Positions 1 through 8,582 of a stretch of 64,000 nt of DNA are shown piece after piece. The number at the start of each line of letters is the position of its first letter. Positions within the stretch are counted from its first letter, which is position 1. Source of the DNA: Betaproteobacteria bacterium UBA5216. Lineage in GTDB: Bacteria > Pseudomonadota > Gammaproteobacteria > Burkholderiales > SG8-41. Below the pieces are notes generated by a model that saw nothing but the letters and a program-made list of their open reading frames with translations, searched no databases and was not told where the DNA came from. The stretch lies in the NCBI GenBank assembly GCA_002412495.1, contig DHVE01000090.1, forward strand, positions 1 through 64,000, written 5' to 3'. The translations under genes were made by a program, and so were the position numbers.

Positions 1-79
1 CATACCTGGATTGGAAAATACTAGCCGGGCCGCCCGGCGGGTGTTCTCGACTACAATCTCCGTTTTAACGGCAAGGTTC

Positions 80-766
80 ATGTTGAATCGCAGACAAAAA
101 ATCATTGCACTCGCCGCAGCCGCCGTGCTGATCGTGTTGCTGGCGAGCGGCGGGCTGTATCGCGTGCATCAGAAGCGCGTGCAGCACGCCACGGTTACGG
201 CGTGGGTGCTGGAGGCGGGCGCGCACCTGCGGGCGGTGCTGGGCGCGGAAGCGGGCAAACCGGGGACGGCGGCCGAACCGGCGGCACTCAAGGTTCTGGA
301 CGCGCGTTATGAGACGGTGGCAGAACATCATGCCGCATTGCGCGCGCAGTCGGGCGCATTGCCGCGAGACACGGTGGATGCCGCCGATCACTACCTGATC
401 GGCGCACGCGAAATATTGCGGCTCTATGCGGCGAGCCGCCGGCATCGTCATTTTACGACGGTGGGTTTGCGCGAGCTGTGGGAGCACATGGGCAGCCGCT
501 ATGCGCTGGGCCCAGGCTGGACGACCGAGGCCGTGCGCCGCAAGGATTTGCTCGAACGCGAGTATTTTCACTATCGCAATACCACCGAAGCGATGGCGCG
601 TCTGCTCGATGGGTATGCGGAAGACCGCGCGCGCGTTGCACCGCTGCTGGATGCAAGTTCGTTGCCCGACGAATCCATGGCGCGCGCCGCGCGCACGCGT
701 TCGCTGGAAGAAATCAAAAAGCTGACGCTTGAAATGGACCGGCTGCGCAAACTGCCGCGGTCGTAG
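80..766 (+). CDS. Hypothetical membrane-anchored protein
   Basis: I do not recognise this 228-residue protein. It begins with a short basic stretch (RRQK) followed by one strongly hydrophobic segment at about residues 7-26, so it is probably a single-pass inner-membrane protein with its helix-rich, Ala/Arg-rich remainder on the periplasmic side. No enzyme motif is visible. The ATG at 80 is preferred because AAGG lies just upstream and the hydrophobic segment then starts near the N-terminus; a TTG at 11 in the same frame would add 23 residues. It faces the convergent receptor gene ending at 808. Confidence 0.6.
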   Translation: MLNRRQKIIALAAAAVLIVLLASGGLYRVHQKRVQHATVTAWVLEAGAHLRAVLGAEAGKPGTAAEPAALKVLDARYETVAEHHAALRAQSGALPRDTVDAADHYLIGAREILRLYAASRRHRHFTTVGLRELWEHMGSRYALGPGWTTEAVRRKDLLEREYFHYRNTTEAMARLLDGYAEDRARVAPLLDASSLPDESMARAARTRSLEEIKKLTLEMDRLRKLPRS

Positions 767-807
767 CGGCACCCGCGGTGTGGCGGGCGCGCGGGTAACG
801 TTCGTCG

Positions 808-1800
808 CTACTCGGCTTTCGCGTTCGACGTCTTGATGACCTTGGCCCACTTCACCAGATCGGACTGAATCACGCGCGCGAGCGTCTGTTCGCTGGTGCC
901 GGCGGGTTCCATGCCGAGTTCCGCAAAGCGCGCGCGCACGTCAGGCAGCGCGATCAACTTCAGCAGATCGCGGTTGAGCCTGCGCACCAGCGGCGCGGGG
1001 GTTTTTGCGGGCGCCCAAGCGCCTTGCCACGAAGACGTATCGAAGCCGGGATAGCCGGATTCCGCGACGGTAGGCACATCGGGCAACGCCGGTGTGCGCT
1101 TTTCCGATGCCACGGCGATGGCGCGCAGTCTGCCATCGCGCGCGAGTGGCAGGAAAGTCGCCACGGCGGCTATCGTCATGGTGACGCGACCCGCCACCAA
1201 ATCGGGGATCATCAAACCGGTGCCCTTATACGGAATATGCCTCAGATCAATGCCCGCGCGCGCCTTGAACAATTCGCCACCCAGATGCGTGGCGGTGCCG
1301 CTGCCCGAGGACGCGAAGGTAAATTGCCCGGGTTTGCTTTTTGCCAGCGCGACAAATTCCTCGACCGACTTGGCCGCCACCGCCGGATGGATCACCAGCA
1401 GATTCGGGATGGTGCAAATGAGTGATATCGGCGCCAGATCGCGCACTGGATCGAACGGTGTTTTATCGAGCAGGCTCGGATTGATCACAATCGGCGAACT
1501 GCCCGACAGTAGTATCGTGTAGCCATCGGCAGTGGCCTTCACCGCGCGCTCCACGCCGATGTTGCCGCCACCGCCCGCGATGTTTTCCACCACGACGGGT
1601 TTGCCCCATGCGTCGGTGAGCTTGGTCGATACGATTCGTGCGACGATATCCGACGGGCCGCCCGCCGCGAAGTTGACGATGATGCGCACTGGCCGTGCGG
1701 GATAGTCCGGGTAATCAGGACGAGCAGACTGCGCCATCGCGTGCATCGTGCCGAGCGACAACAGTGCCCCCGCCAGCCCGCAAGCGGCGCGCGGGTTCAA
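808..1800 (-). CDS. Bug/TctC-family periplasmic solute-binding receptor
   Basis: Receptor of the tripartite tricarboxylate transporter (TTT) family, which binds small carboxylated or aromatic ligands in the periplasm. All family landmarks are present: a signal peptide ending in AMAQ, the PVRIIV strand, the ligand loop AAGGPSDIVAR, DGYTILL, the conserved HPAVAAKS region, HIPYKG and an aromatic C-terminal WAKV helix. Length is 330 residues, normal for the family. The start is a TTG directly after the TAA of the upstream dioxygenase, whose last codons supply GAGGTG as ribosome site, so the two genes are almost certainly translationally coupled. The ligand is unknown; the pairing suggests an aromatic or ring-fission acid. 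Confidence 0.9.
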   Translation of the reverse strand: MNPRAACGLAGALLSLGTMHAMAQSARPDYPDYPARPVRIIVNFAAGGPSDIVARIVSTKLTDAWGKPVVVENIAGGGGNIGVERAVKATADGYTILLSGSSPIVINPSLLDKTPFDPVRDLAPISLICTIPNLLVIHPAVAAKSVEEFVALAKSKPGQFTFASSGSGTATHLGGELFKARAGIDLRHIPYKGTGLMIPDLVAGRVTMTIAAVATFLPLARDGRLRAIAVASEKRTPALPDVPTVAESGYPGFDTSSWQGAWAPAKTPAPLVRRLNRDLLKLIALPDVRARFAELGMEPAGTSEQTLARVIQSDLVKWAKVIKTSNAKAE

Positions 1801-2772
1801 TTACTTCACCTCGGTGTACTGCCCGCGCGTGATTTGCAGCGGTCCGCCAAGACCGGCCTTGACCACGGCGCGGCGCACTTCGTTGGCGGCGCGGCGCTTT
1901 TCTTCGTCCAAATACAAACGGTCGTGGCCCCACATGCTGCCACCGTGGGTGACTTCGCGCGCGGTCCAGGTGGCTTCGTCCACCGTGCGTCCGCCGAAGC
2001 CGACTTCCATCATGAAGCCCGCCGGGCAAAATGCGTAGAAAGACAGCACCCAATCGTTGGCGTGGCGGCCGAGTGTTTGCCCGATGCGCCAGTTTTCAAG
2101 AGCGGCATCATACGAGCGGCCCACGTCATCCAGCGCCAACACCTCGAACATCACGTGATGCACGCCGGGATTCGGCGATTGCAGCAGCGCCACGCTGTGA
2201 TGGCGCGGGTTGGCGCGCAGGAACATCAGCCGGTAGGGCTTGATCATGTAATCGGACAACCGAAACTCCAGCAGCTCGCGATAAAAACGGCTTGCCGCTT
2301 CGATATCCGCGACGTGAAACACCACGTGGCCCATGCCCAGCGGGCCCGTGCGAAAGCCGCTGTGCGGGCGCGGCAGCACGAGCGGGCCGTCGCCGGTTTG
2401 TTCGCCGGTGGCTTGCCCATGAAAAATTTCTATGCGGTTGCCGGACGGATCGCGGCACCAGGCCATGGCTTCGACGTGGCGTGCGGCGAGCTCTTTTTCA
2501 GTGGCGCGGGTAAGCGAAACACCGGCGGACTCCAGCCGGGCGAGAACGGTCTGCCAGTCTTGTGCGTTGGCGGTTTCAAAACCAAAAAACGAAGGCGCAT
2601 CGTTTGCGCCGCGTTGCACCAGCACGCGCTGGCAACGTTCGTCCATGCGCAGCGCGACCGTGTCGGCGCCGCGTTCGATAACCTGCATGGCCAGCACTTC
2701 GGTGCCGAACTTGCGCCACGCGCCGAGATCCCTGGCTTCCATTCCAACGTAGCCTAATCCCATGACTGACAT
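1801..2772 (-). CDS. Type I extradiol ring-cleavage dioxygenase (VOC, BphC-like)
   Basis: Two-domain vicinal-oxygen-chelate protein of 323 residues, the size of 2,3-dihydroxybiphenyl 1,2-dioxygenase. The first VOC half starts at GLGYVGMEARDL (residues 5-16). The second contains the metal ligands expected for the family: His149 (GMGHV), His205/His206 (GVHHVMFE) and Glu256 (MMEVGFG). The family uses Fe(II) to split catechol-type rings next to the hydroxyl pair. The start at 2772 has GAGGTG six bases upstream; an in-frame ATG 13 codons earlier lacks one. The gene is first in a two-gene leftward unit with the receptor at 808-1800. The exact catechol substrate cannot be read from sequence. Confidence 0.85.
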   Translation of the reverse strand: MSVMGLGYVGMEARDLGAWRKFGTEVLAMQVIERGADTVALRMDERCQRVLVQRGANDAPSFFGFETANAQDWQTVLARLESAGVSLTRATEKELAARHVEAMAWCRDPSGNRIEIFHGQATGEQTGDGPLVLPRPHSGFRTGPLGMGHVVFHVADIEAASRFYRELLEFRLSDYMIKPYRLMFLRANPRHHSVALLQSPNPGVHHVMFEVLALDDVGRSYDAALENWRIGQTLGRHANDWVLSFYAFCPAGFMMEVGFGGRTVDEATWTAREVTHGGSMWGHDRLYLDEEKRRAANEVRRAVVKAGLGGPLQITRGQYTEVK

Positions 2773-2850
2773 GAATACACCTCGCGATAAAGGGGCGGAA
2801 AGTATTATCACTCACGCCGGTGGGATTTGCACATAGGCACATTTGCGCTT

Positions 2851-2879
2851 TTGCACGCGCGCATGGTAGCTGCTACATT
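2851..2879 (+). promoter_or_regulatory. Possible promoter with overlapping palindrome
   Basis: In the 144-base divergent gap, a weak -35 (TTGCAC, 2851-2856) is separated by 17 bases from a weak -10 (TACATT, 2874-2879). An 11-base perfect palindrome, GTAGCTGCTAC (2866-2876), overlaps the -10 and could be an operator serving the rightward receptor. The promoter match is poor, so this is a suggestion only. Confidence 0.25.
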
Positions 2880-2916
2880 CACACATCATGCTTGTGCGTT
2901 AATCAGGGGAGACTTA

Positions 2917-3909
2917 ATGCCAGCGCACCATACCACCCAAGTCATTGTCGCCGTCATTGCCGGGGCGTTTGCCACCGGCGCCGCGGCGCAATCGCCTACG
3001 CCGGCGGCGCAGTCATTTCCGGCACGGGCGGTGCGCCTCATCATGCCGCTGCCCGCAGGCAGTGAAACCGACGTGTTCGCGCGCACGCTGGGGCGCCAGC
3101 TCGGTGATGTCTGGGGCCAGCAAGTGGTGATTGAAAACCGCCCTGGCGGCGGCACCAATATCGGCGCCGAGGTGGTGGCCAAGGCGCCCGCGGACGGTTA
3201 CACGCTGATGCATGCGATCACCGCGCACGCCATTAATGCCACGCTGTATACCAAGTTGCCATTTGATCCGCAAAAAGATTTTGCCTGCGTCACGCAGATC
3301 GGCAATCTGTATGGCTTGCTGCTCACGCATCCGTCGGTGCCAGTTAAAAACGTGATGGACTTGATCCGCCTCGCCAAGGCGCGCCCCGGTGAAATCACCT
3401 ATGCCACTGGCGGGTCGGGCACCTCGAATCACATCGCCGCCGAAGCGTTGCGCATCGCCGCGGACATCAACATTCAGCACGTGCCGTACAAAGGCAGCAA
3501 TCAGGCGATACTCGACGTGCTGCCCGGTCGCATTCCGGTTCTGGCCACGGTGCTGGTGGAAGCCGTGCCGTATGTGCATTCCGGCAAGCTGCGTGCCATC
3601 GCCAGCACCAGCCCAAAGCGTGCGCCGTCGCTACCGAATGTGCCGACCATCAATGAATCGCTGCCGGCATATCGCGCGGGTGTCGGGTTTTGGGCCATGG
3701 TGACGCGTGCGGGCACGCCCGCCGCCACGATGAACAAACTCAACGGCGATATCGTCAAGGCCCTGCAAACGCCCGACGTGCGTGCGCGGCTCGCGGCGGC
3801 CGATATCGAAATCGTCGGCTCGCGTCCCGAGCAATGCGATGCGTTTGTGCGCGAGCAAACCGCGACGTGGGGCGCCATCGTCAAGGCCTCCGGGGCGCGG
3901 GTGGATTGA
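2917..3909 (+). CDS. Bug/TctC-family periplasmic receptor
   Basis: 330-residue family member with signal peptide ending GAAAQ, ligand loop LPAGSETDVFAR, IENRPGGGTNIG, LPFDPQKDF and HVPYKGSNQ. The ligand loop is unusual in carrying Ser-Glu where most relatives in this window have Gly or Ser-Gly. The ATG at 2917 follows AGGGGAGAC; in-frame starts further upstream would put about 30 non-signal residues ahead of the signal peptide. It is transcribed away from the dioxygenase/receptor pair and toward the glutathione transferase. Confidence 0.9.
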   Translation: MPAHHTTQVIVAVIAGAFATGAAAQSPTPAAQSFPARAVRLIMPLPAGSETDVFARTLGRQLGDVWGQQVVIENRPGGGTNIGAEVVAKAPADGYTLMHAITAHAINATLYTKLPFDPQKDFACVTQIGNLYGLLLTHPSVPVKNVMDLIRLAKARPGEITYATGGSGTSNHIAAEALRIAADINIQHVPYKGSNQAILDVLPGRIPVLATVLVEAVPYVHSGKLRAIASTSPKRAPSLPNVPTINESLPAYRAGVGFWAMVTRAGTPAATMNKLNGDIVKALQTPDVRARLAAADIEIVGSRPEQCDAFVREQTATWGAIVKASGARVD

Positions 3910-3953
3910 GACTGCGTCACACCCGTTTGGAAGATCGCGTATGATTTATAAAT

Positions 3954-3969
3954 AATTGTTTTTAAAGGA
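3954..3969 (+). repeat. Leader motif shared with 23124-23139
   Basis: The 16-mer AATTGTTTTTAAAGGA ends in the ribosome site of the GTG-start glutathione transferase gene. The identical 16-mer lies immediately before the dehydrogenase gene at 23145. Both are embedded in AT-rich DNA that contrasts with the GC-rich surroundings. Confidence 0.5.
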
Positions 3970-3975
3970 TTAATC

Positions 3976-4584
3976 GTGAAGCTCTATTACTCCCCCGGCG
4001 CCTGTTCGTTGGCCGCGCATATCGTGTTGATTGAAGCCGGCTGCCCGTTTGAAATCGAGCGGGTGGATATTCCCAAAAAAGTCACCGAGACCGGTGCCGA
4101 CTACTGGGAGATCAATCCCAAGGGGTATGTGCCGGCCTTAAAACTCGACAACGGCGACGTGCTCACCGAGGTGGCGGTCATCCTGCAATACATTGCCGAT
4201 CAGAATCAGGCCGCGAATCTGGCGCCGCGCTTCGGCAATATCGAGCGCTATCATCTGCTGGAGTGGCTGAACTTCATCGCCACCGAAGTGCAAAAGCAGA
4301 TCGGCGCGCTGTTCAATCCGAAAATGACGCCTGAGATGAAAGTGGTCCAGCTCGGTGTGATCGAACGGCGCATGAACGCGCTCGACAAAATGCTCGCTGG
4401 CAAACAATATCTGATGGGCGATGATTTCAGTCTCGCCGATGCCTATCTGTTCAATATCCTGCTGTGGGCGAAAAAGCACAACATCGACATCGCCAAATGG
4501 CCGAACGTCAGCGCGGTGAACGCGCGCGTAGCCGCGCGGGCGTCGGTGATCGAGGCGATGACGGCTGAGGGGTTGAATCAGTAG
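3976..4584 (+). CDS. Glutathione S-transferase, beta class-like
   Basis: 202-residue cytosolic GST. The thioredoxin-fold domain begins KLYYSPGACSLA with Cys10, the residue that contacts glutathione in bacterial beta-class enzymes, and has the cis-proline strand GYVPAL and the LTEVAVI glutathione-site segment. The all-helical domain carries the N-capping/folding motif near GDDFSLADAYLF. The start codon is GTG (3976) with AAAGGA upstream. The adjoining ring-cleavage and receptor genes make a role in detoxifying or isomerising a catabolic intermediate plausible, but this is inference. Confidence 0.88.
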   Translation: MKLYYSPGACSLAAHIVLIEAGCPFEIERVDIPKKVTETGADYWEINPKGYVPALKLDNGDVLTEVAVILQYIADQNQAANLAPRFGNIERYHLLEWLNFIATEVQKQIGALFNPKMTPEMKVVQLGVIERRMNALDKMLAGKQYLMGDDFSLADAYLFNILLWAKKHNIDIAKWPNVSAVNARVAARASVIEAMTAEGLNQ

Positions 4585-4691
4585 TTAGTGCGGGGTTAAA
4601 CGGCGCGCTGCGGAAAACGGGAAGGCAGGTGCGAATTTCTGCGGGAAACCAGCCCGCCCATGAACAGCTTGCTGAAAACGAGCCCGGCCAT

Positions 4692-4721
4692 AAAAAAACC
4701 GGGCAGAAGCCCGGTTTTTTT
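4692..4721. terminator. Bidirectional rho-independent terminator
   Basis: Perfect 13-bp inverted repeat: seven A plus CCGGGC at 4692-4704, loop AGAA, then GCCCGG plus seven T at 4709-4721. It has a U-tract on either strand and lies between the convergent GST and cspA genes, so it can end both transcripts. Confidence 0.9.
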
Positions 4722-4739
4722 ATGAACAGCTAAAGACGC

Positions 4740-4946
4740 TTAAGCAGCTTGGATGTTGCTCGCTTGCTTTTTGCCTTTGTTGCCGTCGGTGATGTCGAAG
4801 GTCACTTTCTGGCCTTCTTTCAGGCTTTTGAAGCCCGACATGTTGATCGCGGAGAAATGCGCGAAAAGATCTTCGCCGCCGCCATCGGGGGTAATAAAGC
4901 CGAAGCCTTTAGCATCGTTAAACCACTTGACTGTACCGGTTGCCAT
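4740..4946 (-). CDS. cspA: Cold-shock protein, CspA family
   Basis: 68-residue single cold-shock domain: a five-stranded OB fold that binds single-stranded RNA/DNA and melts RNA structure. The start MATGTVKWFN and the RNA-binding motifs KGFGFI (RNP1) and DLFAHF (RNP2) are plain, and the length is typical. It is monocistronic, with a strong terminator after it and a roughly 150-base leader before it, as in cold-inducible family members. Paralogue number elsewhere in the genome is unknown, so the specific csp letter is only conventional. Confidence 0.95.
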   Translation of the reverse strand: MATGTVKWFNDAKGFGFITPDGGGEDLFAHFSAINMSGFKSLKEGQKVTFDITDGNKGKKQASNIQAA

Positions 4947-5101
4947 TGTGCACGTTCCTTAAAAAGATATTGAGTGATAGTAATCGGGGGAACTTCCCCC
5001 TTCAATGTTTAGGTCTCAAAGCTTCCCAAGGACGAACAACCAACAACAACTTAGAATTCAAACCCTTAGCACTCGGAAATCAAACACCGTGCGGCATTAT
5101 A
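4947..5101 (-). promoter_or_regulatory. cspA promoter -10 and long structured 5' leader
   Basis: A perfect TATAAT lies on the minus strand at 5096-5101, about 150 bases before the cspA start codon. The intervening leader contains a perfect 15-base palindrome, GGGGGAACTTCCCCC (4986-5000), about 40 bases before the start, and a good AAGGA ribosome site. Long leaders that refold at low temperature are known for cspA genes; that this one does so is inference. No clear -35 was found. The rest of the gap up to 5240 shows nothing else. Confidence 0.6.
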
Positions 5102-5240
5102 CACACAATTATTTTTGTGGGTATTTGTATGATTAATGGCGACTTTTTGAACCTGTGGCAAGCGGGTGTCATGAAAATTGCATTTCGAGCCCCAAAGGGC
5201 ATTGATTTCAGTCGTTTTTACCTGAGATTCGCCCTTTCGG

Positions 5241-6470
5241 TCAGAAATACGCCTGTCCGGGCTTGACCGGCGGCACCCATTCGCAGTCGCCCCAAGGTCC
5301 GTCCCCCTTGTTCCGGATGTAGGCGATGCGCTGGTGATTCTTTTTCAACTTGCCACCGTTCATGCCCAGGGCCAATTGCAGCCAGTCGAGCACATATTCG
5401 CCCGAAGTCAGGCCGCCAATGTTTGGCGGGCTGCGCAGTTGGTGAAACTGGTCTTCAAACACCCACATTTCTTTTTGTGATTTGAGTTCGCCGAAGGCTT
5501 CGATGGCGTCTTCCAACGGACTCAGCGGATCGAATTCGCCGGTGGCGAGCAGCGTGGGGCATTGAATTTTGCCGAGCTGGCCGCGCACGGTCATCGGTTG
5601 AGCGACTTCTTCGTCGAAGGCGGCTTCGTCGGTGTAGCCCGCCATATACATGAACATCTGTTTGAAGCGCGGCGACGATTGCGTGAAGATGGTGTTGTTG
5701 GGATTGAAACACGCCACGGTGCTGGCCACGGCGGCGATACGCCGGTCGTAACTCGCCAAACGCAGCGTCCAGTAGCTGCCCATGCTGACGCCGTAGATGG
5801 CGATTTTTTTCGCACGCACTTCCTTGCGTTTTTGCAGATAGCTCACCACTGCGGCGCCCGCACGCTCGTAGTTGTCGCCCACGGCGCGAATCTTGCGTAG
5901 GTTGGATGCGCCCTGGCCGGGGCCGTCCATCGACAGCACGTGAAAGCCGCGTGACAACGCGATGTTGTGCGCCGCCTTCGGAAAGGTTTCCTTGGTTTGA
6001 TCCATTCCCGGCACGTAGATCACCACCGGCGCTTTACGGCGATCCGGCAGCAGATGCAGTAAACACGAAATGGATTTACCGTCGTCGAACGGCACCTCCA
6101 CGCGCTCGATCGGGTAGTCTGCCACTTGCGAACGGCGATCAACCATTTCATCAAGCTTGCGGCACATCGCCTTTTTAACCGGATGATCGTCGAAATAAAT
6201 CGCGTGCTGGCCCATGCGATACGCTTCAATCGCGTGATCGTAATGCGCGGTGGCGCTGGCGTTCATGCCTTTGGCCTGCGCGCGTTTGGCGAGGGCCTCA
6301 TGGTGCTCGGCGTCCTTGCGCCACACCTTGGGAAACATGCGGTAGTTGCGCGCGCGCGAGGGTACTTCCAATGTATCGGCTTCGAAGTTTTGAACGCGCC
6401 CGCGCATGTTGAGCGCGAGATCGAGCATCCACTGCTGGCTGTCACGTTGGGTGCGGAGCTTTCGGATCAT
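5241..6470 (-). CDS. Alpha/beta hydrolase, DHPON hydrolase / FrsA-like
   Basis: 409-residue serine hydrolase with a long helical N-terminal region (about residues 1-110) before the hydrolase core. This layout is seen in 2,6-dihydroxypseudooxynicotine hydrolase and related C-C-bond hydrolases. The core shows VIYVPGMDQTKE (oxyanion side), the nucleophile elbow IYGVSMGS, the acid in EFDPLSP and the histidine in EDQFHQL. It has its own leftward transcription unit. A carbon-carbon hydrolase of a ring-fission product fits the neighbourhood but is not proven by sequence; esterase is the alternative. Confidence 0.8.
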   Translation of the reverse strand: MIRKLRTQRDSQQWMLDLALNMRGRVQNFEADTLEVPSRARNYRMFPKVWRKDAEHHEALAKRAQAKGMNASATAHYDHAIEAYRMGQHAIYFDDHPVKKAMCRKLDEMVDRRSQVADYPIERVEVPFDDGKSISCLLHLLPDRRKAPVVIYVPGMDQTKETFPKAAHNIALSRGFHVLSMDGPGQGASNLRKIRAVGDNYERAGAAVVSYLQKRKEVRAKKIAIYGVSMGSYWTLRLASYDRRIAAVASTVACFNPNNTIFTQSSPRFKQMFMYMAGYTDEAAFDEEVAQPMTVRGQLGKIQCPTLLATGEFDPLSPLEDAIEAFGELKSQKEMWVFEDQFHQLRSPPNIGGLTSGEYVLDWLQLALGMNGGKLKKNHQRIAYIRNKGDGPWGDCEWVPPVKPGQAYF

Positions 6471-6835
6471 GGTGTGCTTTCTTTTTGGTTTTTGAGGTCA
6501 GGGTCAAAGGCTGTTTGCCACAGAGGACACAGGCGCACATTGAGAACCCTAATCGGCGTTCGTCGAGCAGGCTGGAACCCATAAGCCATCCCAAAGGGCA
6601 CTGTGTTATGGATTCCCGCGTGCGCCGGAATGACGCGGGAGTTTTTCTGTGTGCTCGTGTCCTCTGTGGCAAAAACGTTTTTCAGAGTAAAGTATGCTTC
6701 ATAACAACCACAAAATGCAGCCTGCGCATTACACCATAAGCATCTGTTATTAAACAGTATTTCGATATCAATTCCACATTGTTCGCATCGCGTTCGGCGG
6801 AATGCGAACACATCACCCGTAACCGGAGCCCATGC
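6471..6835. repeat. Intergenic dispersed-repeat element with terminator-like core
   Basis: This 365-base gap holds no gene. It contains a perfect 17-bp inverted repeat, TTTGCCACAGAGGACAC at 6514-6530 and its complement at 6657-6673. Between the arms is an 8-bp stem (TCCCGCGT at 6614-6621 with ACGCGGGA at 6633-6640) followed by five T, which could end rightward transcription. The inner ATTCCC...GGAAT core resembles small dispersed repeats of Neisseria and Burkholderiales. The remainder (6680-6830) is AT-rich and probably carries the promoter of the CocE operon. Confidence 0.55.
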
Positions 6836-8536
6836 ATGACCGACAAATCGAAAAACGTTTCCCAGGACAAAGGCCACAAACTGATCGTCGAAAAAGACGT
6901 GTGGATACCGCTGCGCGACGGCGGCAAATTGTGCGCGGATATTTTTCGCCCGGATACCAGCACCAAGGTGCCGGTGATCGCCAACATCAGCGTGTATCAA
7001 AAAGACAAGTTGTGGATACCGCCGGCCGATCTCGATGAAAAAGCCAATCCGTACATGAATTGGGAAACCGTGAATCCCGAATGGTGGTGTCCGCGCGAAT
7101 ACGCGTGCCTGCGCATCGATTCGCGCGGCTCGGGAAAATCGCCGGGCAAGTGCGAGCCGAGTTCGTATCAGGAATCACTCGACTTTTATGACTGCATCGA
7201 ATGGGTGGCGAAGCAGCCATGGTGCAACGGCAACGTCGGTACGCTGGGCATTTCGTATCACGCGAGTTCGCAGTGGCGCGTGGCGAATCTGAAGCCGCCG
7301 TCGCTGAAGGCCATCATGCCGTGGGAAGGGCGCGCCGACCAGTATCGCGACCAGTGTTACCACGGCGGGATTTTCTCGATGGGTTTTGTCGCCAACTGGG
7401 TCGCCACGCATACGGCGCATCATTTGCTGGGGAGGCCGCGCAGCTTTAATCCGGAATCGTTCCAGCCCGACATGCTGTATCAACTGATGCGCAACGATCT
7501 CGATTCGGATTGGTGGCGCCTGATGAGCGCGCGCTGGGAAAACATTACGTTGCCGGTGTACAGCGTCGGCAACTGGGGAGGCTTCGCGCTGCATCTGCGT
7601 GGCAACACCGAGGGCTACACGCAGGCGGCGTCAAAAAACAAAAAGCTGCGCATTCATACGGGCACGCATTTTCATCCGTTTCACTCGAACGAAGGCCGCG
7701 CCGAGCAACTGCGCTGGTTCGATCACTGGCTGAAAGGCATCGACACCGGCATCATGGACGAGCCGCCGGTCAAGCTGGAGATACGCACCGGCGGCAGCAA
7801 GAAGCCGTATGCGTTCCGCACCGAAAACGAATGGCCGATCGCGCGTGCCCACTGGAAAATGCTGTTCCTGAACATCGAGCGCGAGCAGGCGCAGGATGAG
7901 ATGGCCACCGAAGGCACGCTAACGTTTGATCCGCCTGAAAAGGGTGCCAGCGTGAGTTATTCCGCCAGCGGGTCGACGGCAGCCGGCGTGGCTTCCGGCT
8001 CATCGTTGTCCACCACGCACGGTGGGGCGGGGCGTTTGGGTGTGTCGTTTGAAACCAGCGCCATGACGCAGGACACCGAGATTACCGGGCCGCTGAAACT
8101 GGTGCTGTGGGTATCCTCCACCAGCGAAGACATGGACATCATGTGCACGCTGCGCAACATCGGTCCCGACGGCAAGGATGTGTGGGAAGTCGGTCAGCAT
8201 GGCGGCCCGGTGCCGCTTACCAAGGGCTGGCTGCGCGCCTCGCATCGCAAACTCGATCAGGCGAAATCCACGCCGATGCGCCCCTATCACGCCCACAACG
8301 AGCGGCTGTGGCTGAATCCGAACGAGCCGGTCGAGTGCCAGGTGGAAATCTGGCCGACGTGTATCGTACTGAAAAAGGGCCACAAACTGCGGCTGGATGT
8401 GCAGCCGCGCGATGGTGTCGGTTCGGCGCCGTATACGCACTACCATTGCGATTACAACGCCGGAGCGACGAACACGATTTATTCCGGCGGCGATACCAAA
8501 TCTTATTTGCTGGTGCCGATTATTCCGGCGAAGTAG
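6836..8536 (+). CDS. CocE/NonD-family (S15-like) hydrolase
   Basis: 566-residue serine hydrolase of the cocaine esterase / X-Pro dipeptidyl-peptidase fold: alpha/beta hydrolase, helical cap and C-terminal jelly-roll domain. The nucleophile is Ser140 in GTLGISYHAS. The C-terminal domain begins near FETSAMTQDTEITGP and includes the typical EVGQHGG and KGWLRASHR segments. There is no signal peptide, so it is probably cytosolic. The ATG at 6836 follows CCGGAG. It leads an operon with an SDR and an MmgE/PrpD protein. A close paralogue lies at 40348; this copy has an extra Ser/Gly/Ala-rich linker near residues 375-400. The ester or amide substrate is unknown. Confidence 0.85.
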   Translation: MTDKSKNVSQDKGHKLIVEKDVWIPLRDGGKLCADIFRPDTSTKVPVIANISVYQKDKLWIPPADLDEKANPYMNWETVNPEWWCPREYACLRIDSRGSGKSPGKCEPSSYQESLDFYDCIEWVAKQPWCNGNVGTLGISYHASSQWRVANLKPPSLKAIMPWEGRADQYRDQCYHGGIFSMGFVANWVATHTAHHLLGRPRSFNPESFQPDMLYQLMRNDLDSDWWRLMSARWENITLPVYSVGNWGGFALHLRGNTEGYTQAASKNKKLRIHTGTHFHPFHSNEGRAEQLRWFDHWLKGIDTGIMDEPPVKLEIRTGGSKKPYAFRTENEWPIARAHWKMLFLNIEREQAQDEMATEGTLTFDPPEKGASVSYSASGSTAAGVASGSSLSTTHGGAGRLGVSFETSAMTQDTEITGPLKLVLWVSSTSEDMDIMCTLRNIGPDGKDVWEVGQHGGPVPLTKGWLRASHRKLDQAKSTPMRPYHAHNERLWLNPNEPVECQVEIWPTCIVLKKGHKLRLDVQPRDGVGSAPYTHYHCDYNAGATNTIYSGGDTKSYLLVPIIPAK

Positions 8537-8582
8537 TCAGTTCCCTCCCTTGAACGGGAAGGAGTGTGTACGAGGAGCCGCA

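Noticed and set aside
65..850. A 261-codon minus-strand frame opposite the first gene
   Set aside because: Arg/His/Gln-rich composition and overlap with the adjacent receptor end mark it as a shadow; the plus-strand protein has a credible membrane segment.
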